11,298 nucleotides of DNA from Pelagophyceae sp. CCMP2097 (taxonomy: Eukaryota > Sar > Pelagophyceae): NCBI GenBank assembly GCA_026770575.1, contig MU658156.1, positions 1 through 11,298 of the forward strand. Reading direction: 5' to 3'. The notes under the pieces were generated by a model, which saw nothing but the letters and a program-made list of their open reading frames with translations, searched no databases and was not told where the DNA came from. How positions within the stretch are numbered: position 1 is the stretch's first letter; each line of letters opens with the position of its first letter. Position numbers and translations under genes: made by a program. This document shows, one piece after another, positions 7,153 to 11,298 of this stretch.

Positions 7153-7225
7153 CACCCAACGGGGGGCTCGAACCCCCGACCACACGATTAAGAGTCGTGC
7201 GCTCTACCGACTGAGCTAGCTAGGC
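7153..7225 (-). tRNA. tRNA-Lys(CTT)
   Basis: Acceptor GCCTAGC/GTTGGGT, D-arm TAGCTCAGTCGGTAGAGC, loop CTCTTAA with anticodon CTT, and T-arm GGGGG-TTCGAGC-CCCCC are very close to the standard eukaryotic tRNA-Lys(CUU). The discriminator is G73 as expected. It lies between the two tRNA-Ala(CGC) copies. Confidence 0.96.
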
Positions 7226-7245
7226 CGTTATTAAACTTTGTTTGA

Positions 7246-7317
7246 TGGAGGATGCAAGAATCGAACTCGCGACCTATCGCATGCGAAGCGATCGCTCTAC
7301 CCCTGAGCTAATCCCCC
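7246..7317 (-). tRNA. tRNA-Ala(CGC), copy 2
   Basis: Same structure as the gene at 7056-7127, with G3:U70, anticodon CGC and A73. The two copies start exactly 190 bases apart and differ at one base. Similar bases just upstream of both genes (aataccagg-like) hint that a slightly longer block was duplicated. Confidence 0.96.
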
Positions 7318-7342
7318 ATTCTGAGGAATACCAGGTAATACG

Positions 7343-7414
7343 GGGGCTTTTCGGGAATCGAACCCGAGACCCCTCACACCCTAAGCGAGGATCATACCAC
7401 TAGACCAAAAGCCC
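7343..7414 (-). tRNA. tRNA-Pro(AGG)
   Basis: Acceptor GGGCTTT/AAAGCCC, D-arm GGTCTAGTGGTATGAT, loop TTAGGGT with anticodon AGG, T-arm CTCGG-GTTCGAT-like, discriminator C73: a standard eukaryotic tRNA-Pro. It has a T4 run inside the gene (bases 5-8, GGGCTTTTGG), which pol III genes usually avoid. Its 3' end resembles the candidate primer-binding site of the LTR element. Confidence 0.95.
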
Positions 7415-7421
7415 AACAAGG

Positions 7422-7493
7422 GGGGTGTTTCCGGAATCGAACCGGAGACCCCACGCACCCGAAGCGCGGATCATACCACTAGACCAAACACCC
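7422..7493 (-). tRNA. tRNA-Pro(CGG)
   Basis: Acceptor GGGTGTT/AACACCC, the same D-arm as the neighbouring tRNA-Pro(AGG), loop TTCGGGT with anticodon CGG, discriminator C73. Only seven bases (7415-7421) separate the two proline genes, so they are probably a local duplication and must share a transcript. Confidence 0.95.
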
Positions 7494-7505
7494 GAGCAGT
7501 CTGTA

Positions 7506-7578
7506 AACCAACGCCGGGACTCGAACCCGGAATCTCATGATTCGTAGTCATGCGCCTTATCCATTGGGCCACGCTAGC
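7506..7578 (-). tRNA. tRNA-Arg(ACG)
   Basis: Anticodon stem CATGA/TCATG encloses CTACGAA, anticodon ACG. T-arm CCGGG-TTCGAGT-CCCGG is perfect. The acceptor GCTAGCG/CGTTGGT pairs with three G-U wobbles including G1:U72, weaker than its neighbours. It is the likely parent of the pseudogene at 6017-6088. Confidence 0.92.
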
Positions 7579-7592
7579 AAGTTTATAGGTTT

Positions 7593-7670
7593 TACGGTCT
7601 GCGGGATTCGAACCCGCGCCCGAAGACTAGTGCCTTAAACTAGCGCCTTAGACCGCTCGGCCAAGACCGC
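7593..7670 (-). tRNA. tRNA-Leu(AAG)
   Basis: A class II tRNA with a long variable arm (TCTTCGGGC). Acceptor GCGGTCT/AGACCGT, anticodon stem CTAGT/ACTAG, loop TTAAGGC with anticodon AAG, T-arm GCGGG-TTCGAAT-CCCGC. Discriminator A73 is the leucine identity base. Confidence 0.94.
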
Positions 7671-7687
7671 ACATGTTGATGACTTAT

Positions 7688-7759
7688 CTCCCTGTCGGGG
7701 AATTGAACCCCGGTCTTCCGCGTGACAGGCGGAGATACTGACCACTATACGAACAGGGA
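7688..7759 (-). tRNA. tRNA-Asp(GTC)
   Basis: Acceptor TCCCTGT/ACAGGGA, loop CTGTCAC with anticodon GTC, T-arm CGGGG-TTCAATT-CCCCG, discriminator G73. The D-arm GTATAGTGGTCAGTAT is the usual eukaryotic Asp form. Confidence 0.96.
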
Positions 7760-7818
7760 TGGTGTTATGTAGGCTGCCACGACCGCAATCGTAGCGGACG
7801 CTGTATTGGCGGTTGTTA

Positions 7819-7889
7819 TCTCAGAGCCGGGAATCGGACCCGGGGACAGTCGATGGCAACGACTGATGTTACCACTACATCACTCTGAG
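7819..7889 (-). tRNA. tRNA-Gly(GCC)
   Basis: Acceptor CTCAGAG/CTCTGAG is fully paired but starts with C1:G72 rather than the usual G1. Anticodon stem AGTCG/CGACT holds TTGCCAT, anticodon GCC. T-loop is TCCGATT with a C in place of the invariant-type T at its second position. The discriminator reads U. The fold is good; these deviations make it slightly atypical. Confidence 0.88.
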
Positions 7890-7899
7890 AGAGGCAGAA

Positions 7900-7972
7900 T
7901 ACTCGCGATGGGATTTGAACCCATGATCTCAACCGTGTCAAGGTCGCATCCTAACCGCTAGACGACGCAAGC
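7900..7972 (-). tRNA. tRNA-Val by anticodon (GAC), with a Glu-like D-arm
   Basis: Acceptor GCTTGCG/CGCGAGT, anticodon stem CGACC/GGTTG, loop TTGACAC, so the anticodon is GAC. T-arm ATGGG-TTCAAAT-CCCAT and A73 are sound. GAC is rare in eukaryotes, which normally use AAC (inosine) for valine. The D-arm GTCTAGCGGTTAGGAT is the form usual in tRNA-Glu. Isotype by anticodon is Val; body-based isotype could differ. Confidence 0.82.
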
Positions 7973-7989
7973 TAAAGTTTCCAAAGTTT

Positions 7990-8094
7990 CGACAACGGCA
8001 GGACTCGAACCTGCGCATCTAACGATAAGAGATTACCTCTGAGTCAGTAGTTGACCATTCGAGTCACTCGCCTTAACCGCTCGGCCACGTTGCC
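7990..8094 (-). tRNA. tRNA-Ser(CGA), probably intron-containing
   Basis: Acceptor GGCAACG/CGTTGTC, D-arm TGGCCGAGCGGTTAAGGC, T-arm GCAGG-TTCGAGT-CCTGC and G73 are typical of serine. The anticodon region reads AGTGA-CTCGAA with anticodon CGA. At 105 nt it is longer than a normal tRNA-Ser by about 15-20. A partner for the anticodon stem (TGACT, one G-G mismatch) lies about 10-11 bases further on, which implies a small intron after position 37, plus an enlarged variable arm with an AGAG/CTCT stem. Exact intron borders are uncertain. Confidence 0.8.
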
Positions 8095-8101
8095 TTAGGA
8101 T

Positions 8102-8175
8102 TACTCCCTGCCGGGCTCGAACCGGCGACCTTGGGTTTATTAGACCCACGCTCTGACCAACTGAGCTAAGGGAGC
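8102..8175 (-). tRNA. tRNA-Ile(AAT)
   Basis: Acceptor GCTCCCT/AGGGAGT, D-arm TAGCTCAGTTGGTCAGAGC, anticodon stem TGGGT/ACCCA with loop CTAATAA (anticodon AAT), T-arm GCCGG-TTCGAGC-CCGGC, A73. Seven bases separate it from tRNA-Ser. Confidence 0.95.
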
Positions 8176-8186
8176 AATAGATATCA

Positions 8187-8258
8187 TAGCTCGAGATTGT
8201 TTCGATCAATCGACCTCTGGGTTATGGGCCCAGCACGCTACCACTGCGCTATCGAGCT
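8187..8258 (-). tRNA. Initiator tRNA-Met(CAT)
   Basis: Acceptor AGCTCGA/TCGAGCT begins with A1:U72 and the anticodon stem CTGGG/CCCAG has the three G-C pairs of initiators around CCCATAA. The T-loop is ATCGAAA with A54, the eukaryotic cytosolic initiator form. A73 is present. This gene is the best single proof that the array is nuclear, not organellar or bacterial. Confidence 0.96.
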
Positions 8259-8298
8259 GCGCACAGCACGCACTTCACACGGGAGTGATCTGAATTTT

Positions 8299-8302
8299 AA
8301 AA
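8299..8302 (-). terminator. T4 run after tRNA-Phe
   Basis: AAAA on the plus strand, three bases beyond the 3' end of tRNA-Phe, gives TTTT on the transcribed strand. It would separate tRNA-Phe from the block that starts with the initiator tRNA. Confidence 0.6.
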
Positions 8303-8304
8303 GT

Positions 8305-8377
8305 TGCCACCTACCCGGATCGAACGGGTGACCTACAGATCTTCAGTCTGGCGCTCTCCCAACTGAGCTAAGGCAGC
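8305..8377 (-). tRNA. tRNA-Phe(GAA)
   Basis: Acceptor GCTGCCT/AGGTGGC with two G-U pairs, D-arm TAGCTCAGTTGGGAGAGC, anticodon stem CCAGA/TCTGT with loop CTGAAGA (anticodon GAA), T-arm ACCCG-TTCGATC-CGGGT, A73. It is the first gene of the array in the direction of transcription and has its own T4 terminator. Confidence 0.96.
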
Positions 8378-8509
8378 TATTGACCAATCGCTGATCGCAG
8401 ATGCTGTTAATGAATTGATCGCTGAAATCGGATTTGATGATGAAATTACAGTCAGGCCATATATATTTCTTGCTGTTGCCGGTGCGGTGCGTCGAGTGCG
8501 ACGCACGGT

Positions 8510-8855
8510 GGCGACGAGCAAGCACCGCGAGGACGTCGCGGCGCCAAAGTGGGGGCCGTCGTGGGATTGGGAGCCGTCGACGTCGGGCGTCGGGTGGGGG
8601 CCGTCGTAGGCGGGGGGCTTGAGGTTGAAGCCGTCGTAGGACGTGAAGCCGGTGGCGTCGTGCGTCTAGTGGAAGCCGCCGCTGCCGTCGCACGTGTAGT
8701 TCGCGTCTGCAAGGTACTGGTCGTACTCCGCGTGCGCGGAGAAACGCCTTTTCCGCGACGCCGAGGGCGTCGGGCTGGTGCGGGTCGAGGGGCTCGTACG
8801 CCGCGACGCGCAAGCCGCCGGCGAGGAGGAGGATCGTGCCGTCGCCCGGGTTCAC
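8510..8855 (-). pseudogene. Decayed coding remnant rich in Asp/Gly/Tyr/Pro, function unknown
   Basis: The minus strand from 8855 reads NPGDGTILLLAGGLRVAAY and then a Pro/Asp-rich run to about 8740. In the next phase it continues EYDQYLADANYTCDGSGGFH to a stop (8666-8668) and then a run with repeated YDG, AYDGPHP and HDGPH units to about 8510. The two phases together look like one protein broken by a frameshift and a stop. I recognise no domain. High GC alone can give open frames, so this is tentative. Confidence 0.35.
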
Positions 8856-9075
8856 TGCTCCAAGGCCAGTGCCATGTCCATGGAGACTTGGAGTCCAACT
8901 GTGTTAGTAGGAGAAGGGGCTTGGAGTGCATAATAGAAGAAGAAGGGGGTGGCTTGCGCGACGCGTGTCGTGGACGAGCAAGGCGTGGACGAGCAGCGAA
9001 AAAGGGAGTTCCGCAGATTTCCGTAGAAAGAGGACACCGAGTATACCTAGCGGATTGGACGCACCCAACGAGGAC
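8856..9075. other. Unassigned stretch before repeat R copy 2
   Basis: No gene is supported. It holds a purine-rich patch (gaagaagaaggggg) and a short internal repeat of tggacgagca near 8971-8996. Confidence 0.55.
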
Positions 9076-9221
9076 GCGGGCCTACTAGGGGTATCGGCGA
9101 TAAAACCGGTCTCAAGTGGCGCAAAGTTTTGGCTCTCGGAGGCCGCCTGCGGGCCTACAAGGGGCATCGGCGATGAAACCGGTCTCAAGTGACGCAAAGT
9201 TTTGGCTCTCAGAGGCCGCCT
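9076..9221 (+). repeat. 73-bp tandem duplication, two units
   Basis: Units 9076-9148 and 9149-9221 match with a handful of substitutions (gcgggcctac-aggg, aaaccggtctcaagtg, aaagttttggctctc, aggccgcct). Repeat R copy 1 has a single unit here, so the duplication arose in copy 2 only. Confidence 0.92.
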
Positions 9222-9532
9222 GCGGGCGTGGGCGTGGTCGCTATGGGCTTCCCTGCCCCCCGAGGTGCCCATGAATGATCAGCCTCGAGGAGGGCGCCTT
9301 GCAAGAGCGCGAACAAGCGCTTCCCCACAATGTTATGATGGACTCGGTAAAATCTTTATTTGCCTCCTTATCTTGATTTTGACTTGATTTTGCCTCCTTA
9401 TCGTGATACTTTACTACGACCGTGTGTCAATTTGCAGGATCGCAGGGATCTAAATTCTGTTTATGTGGCGAGGTGGGTCTATATGTACTCCCCTGGAATC
9501 GTACCGACCCTATGCGATTGTCGCGAGGGGCG
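9092..9532 (+). repeat. Repeat R, copy 2, left part (split by the LTR element)
   Basis: Aligns with 4931-5293 through shared blocks such as tggtcgctatgg, gaatgatcagcctcgagga, ttatcgtgata, and cgcgag-ggcg. It ends in GGCG (9529-9532) directly against the 5' LTR. The missing remainder of R is found at 3100-3225 after the other LTR. Confidence 0.82.
9529..9532. repeat. Target-site duplication GGCG (partner at 3100-3103)
   Basis: GGCG precedes the 5' LTR and GGCG follows the 3' LTR. The uninterrupted R copy has one GGCG at the same place (5290-5293). Ty3/gypsy integrases usually make duplications of 4-6 bp. Confidence 0.8.
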
Positions 9533-9828
9533 TGTTACGTTCCGTACCCGACTTTCTAGATCCCTTACCCTGATTACCTAGTATACCCTATATATAGTGG
9601 CCACCCGTGCCAGCCGCCCTCCGGCGGCTGCGCCAGCCACCGCCGCAACGGCTCCATCCTGCCACATCCTTCTTCAACGGCCTCATTGAACTCCTTCTTC
9701 AACATCATCCTCAACTTGAGCTCGAACCTCAATGCCGACGCTCAGAATATACCCATCCCGAATTCTGTTACCTAACTATTACCACACCTGCACTGCGCCG
9801 TCTCAAAGTATAGAGACGCAGCGTAACA
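9533..9828 (+). repeat. 5' LTR of the Ty3/gypsy-like element (296 bp)
   Basis: It starts TGTTACG and ends CGTAACA, a perfect 7-bp inverted terminal repeat with the usual TG..CA. It matches 2754-3099 except for the 50-bp insertion found only there. A strong TATA box lies at 9589-9596 and a GC hairpin at 9612-9618/9623-9629. It is followed by a candidate primer-binding site and gag, so this is the 5' LTR. The four bases before it (GGCG) match those after the 3' LTR. Confidence 0.95.
9589..9596 (+). promoter_or_regulatory. TATA box of the 5' LTR
   Basis: TATATATA lies 57 bases inside the LTR. It would place pol II initiation about 30 bases on, near 9620-9630, beside the GC hairpin, which sets the U3/R border there by inference. 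Confidence 0.6.
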
Positions 9829-9830
9829 AC

Positions 9831-9844
9831 TGGGGGGGCTTGTG
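9831..9844 (+). promoter_or_regulatory. Candidate primer-binding site, possibly tRNA-Pro
   Basis: Two bases after the 5' LTR the sequence reads TGGGGGGGCTTGTG. A site for tRNA-Pro(AGG) as encoded at 7343-7414 would read TGGGGGGCTTTTCG. The two agree if one extra G is allowed, but diverge after GGGGCTT. Start with TGG and location fit; the primer identity is tentative. Confidence 0.4.
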
Positions 9845-10244
9845 TACGGTTCCATCGTACTCTGACGGGCAAAGCGTCACCGCGCAAAGGCAGTATCGTA
9901 TTCCCAGTGTCTTAATTAAATCTGCGATTTCACGAATTCGGCATATTTCTCGCCGTCTCGTTCGCCCAGACGCACAAGGCGGATCCGCGGCGCACCACGG
10001 GCAGCGGCATCAGCGCCACCGACGTCGCCGTCGCCCACTTCCTCACGTCCCGGCTCTGCAGACTGCACCCGCTGCCGGCCTTAGACGTTCAAGAACCCAC
10101 CTAGTTCTCTTCGAATTCCAGGAACTTTCTGAAAAGTATTTCAATAACTTTTTAGAAAAGAACTTCAAGGAAAAAGCCTTATAGACAAGGCTATTCACTT
10201 TATCTCAGACCGCGCTTCGTTCGCGGCACTGTCACAGTACAGAC
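9845..10244 (+). other. Leader of the LTR element with a GC-rich insert
   Basis: The stretch between the primer site and gag is mostly without features. A 62-codon open frame (9916-10104) covers a distinctly GC-rich patch (about 9950-10085) and reads, in part, SGISATDVAVAHFLTSRLCR. It looks unlike its AT-richer flanks and could be captured host sequence. No start codon or known motif is seen. Confidence 0.45.
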
Positions 10245-11027
10245 ACCATTGATTTCCCACCAGAGCAAATCAAACAACAGCGCAAGGACCGACTTGATCG
10301 GTTCTTAGTTCGACGCGCACACCAGTTACAAGCCGAAAAAGCGCAACTCGCACTTGCCACAACAGCCATCCAAACACTACAGAAGTTGGTCGTAGGCACA
10401 CACACACGCAAAATGCCTTCCAGCATTATCAACATCAACACTTTTCACGGGCTCGACAAGCAGTTAAGCGAAGAAACTGAAGACCCCGGAGAATGGCTCC
10501 GTCAGTTCAGAGCCTACCGCGAAACGAACAAGAACTAACTCAAGGCCGAGGAGATTCCCGACATTTTCGAGTCCAGAGTCGAAGCTTCAAGAGCAGGAGA
10601 CGCGGAAGACTTTCGAGAAAGTTACAAGGTTGCCAGCCCGCCACCGAGTTCTACATCGGCGAACTATGAGACTAAATTCGCCACATGGAACGGCGATTTA
10701 TTGGACGCTCTCCTTATCGAGATGGAGGACAATTTCAAGGCCAACAGCTCACTGCGATCGGACCGGCTCGCGCATGCGTGGATGGACATGAGGCAGAAGG
10801 AAGGCGAATGCGTGGCCGGTTGGCAGGCTCGCGTCAAGAAGCTCGCACGGGACTTCTCCAAGCTTACACCGACGATTATGAAGTCACAGAGCGACATCAT
10901 GGAGAAATTCAACCGAGGACTCCTCGGCGAACTCAGGAACATGACGCGGAGCATGCGACTCGCATCTAGGATCAACTCGCCGAACTCAAAAGAACTCGTT
11001 TGGACAAATATAACGGATTTGTCGTAA
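10245..11027 (+). pseudogene. Gag remnant of the LTR element
   Basis: One frame runs from about 10185 to TAA 11025-11027 with a single in-frame stop (TAA 10536-10538). The first ATG is at 10413, but the frame before it looks coding (PPEQIKQQRKDRLDRFLV, Gln/Ala-rich, likely helical). Then comes FHGLDKQLSEETEDPGEWLR, the typical opening of a retrotransposon gag domain. Residues from 10680 on (ATWNGDLLDALLIEMEDNF, LAHAWMDMRQKEGECVAGW, IMEKFNRGLLGEL) match the capsid-like retrotrans_gag pattern: L...F......L..L.Q....V..W...F..L......F..GL. It lies about 410 bases after the 5' LTR, where gag belongs. Confidence 0.78.
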
Positions 11028-11244
11028 GTGTTAAAGACGCTGCTGCTACAATGCAGCTTTCCCAAGAGTCAAACAAACAACGCGCTTTAGCTTTACTTAA
11101 CCACGACGGCTTCAAAGATAACCACAAGCAAGAGGACCGCTTAGCTTTACATAAGCAAGACGAACGCAAGCATGCCGACCTCAAACGTGGCTCAAGCCCA
11201 CGGCGCATTCGGCGTTGCGGTATATATACCGGGTCCCACAATCG
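11028..11244 (+). pseudogene. Gag C-terminal part, shifted frame
   Basis: The coding-like reading moves to another phase after about 11020: a frame open from 11000 to 11257 gives KDAAATMQLSQESNKQRALA and a charged Lys/Asp/Gln/His-rich run. From about 11180 the original gag frame looks coding again (AHGAFGVAVYIPGPTIAYKD) and continues across the joined ends into 21-380. Two compensating frameshifts are the simplest explanation. No zinc knuckle is intact. Confidence 0.5.
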
Positions 11245-11298
11245 CCTACAAGGATAATGATCCGGTGAATCCCCTTTTGCCCCCAGCGGGTCATCGCG
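11245..11298. repeat. Terminal direct repeat, right copy (identical to 1-54)
   Basis: Exact copy of the first 54 bases. If the ends are the same locus, the molecule or repeat unit is 11,244 bp and this copy is redundant. The gag-like frame running out of the window here continues without a stop into the 21-380 frame at the left end. Confidence 0.95.

Noticed and set aside
6514..8377. Regularly spaced repeats of ggaatcgaaccc-like sequence suggesting a CRISPR array
   Set aside because: They are the B boxes (T-arms) of successive tRNA genes; spacing and flanks match tRNA structures, and the units between differ by isotype.
6514..8377. Organellar, bacterial or phage origin of the tRNA array
   Set aside because: Tyr with C1:G72 and an intron, eukaryotic initiator Met, inosine-type A34 anticodons for six amino acids and no encoded CCA point to nuclear genes. 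A eukaryotic large DNA virus is not fully excluded, but the setting is retroelement DNA.
8415..8609. Plus-strand frame reading MIAEIGFDDEITVRPYIF
   Set aside because: The first part looks protein-like, but the same frame extends back into tRNA-Phe on the opposite strand and forward into Arg-rich sequence; no start context or match.

Overview
The window reads as eukaryotic nuclear DNA, probably from a protist. Its centre is a one-strand array of tRNA genes: 19 intact-looking genes plus one pseudogene. Nuclear hallmarks are the absence of encoded CCA ends, an initiator tRNA-Met with A1:U72 and an A-rich T-loop, a tRNA-Tyr with C1:G72 and a 16-nt intron after the anticodon, and many A34 anticodons (AGC, AGG, AGT, AAT, ACG, AAG). 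The rest is retrotransposon and repeat DNA. I recognise no intact protein-coding host gene, so I do not name a species. The polyprotein remnants resemble Ty3/gypsy elements, including those of stramenopiles.

Layout: 1-2719 holds decayed pro and pol of a Ty3/gypsy-like LTR retrotransposon: protease-like ORF, RNase H remnant, integrase C-terminus with an SH3/chromo-like extension. 2743-3099 is a polypurine tract and the 3' LTR. 3100-3225 is the right part of a host repeat, called R here. 3226-4930 is mostly unassigned, with a possible LINE-type RT tail and a hairpin cluster. 4931-5402 is an uninterrupted copy of R. 5403-6016 is unassigned. 6017-8377 is the tRNA array, all on the minus strand. 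8378-9075 is GC-rich sequence with a decayed coding remnant. 9076-9532 is the left part of the second R copy, with a 73-bp tandem duplication. 9533-9828 is the 5' LTR. 9829-11298 holds a candidate primer-binding site, leader and gag remnant.

The main structural result is that the two ends belong together. Bases 1-54 are identical to 11245-11298. The right end carries LTR-leader-gag and the left end carries pro-pol-LTR, in the same orientation, so read across the ends they give one element in the order LTR-gag-pro-pol-LTR. The outer flanks of the two LTRs share a 4-bp GGCG duplication, and the joined flanks (..9532 plus 3100..) align with the uninterrupted R copy at 4931-5402, which has a single GGCG at the equivalent site. 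The simplest reading is a linearised circle, or one unit of a tandem array, of about 11,244 bp: one defective LTR element inserted in repeat R, plus about 6.4 kb of host DNA carrying the tRNA array.

The element is non-autonomous as seen. Gag, protease-like, RNase H and integrase-tail pieces remain, with stops and frameshifts; the reverse transcriptase and integrase cores are missing. The tRNA genes are packed 5-76 nt apart with very few oligo-T terminators, which suggests multicistronic pol III transcripts.
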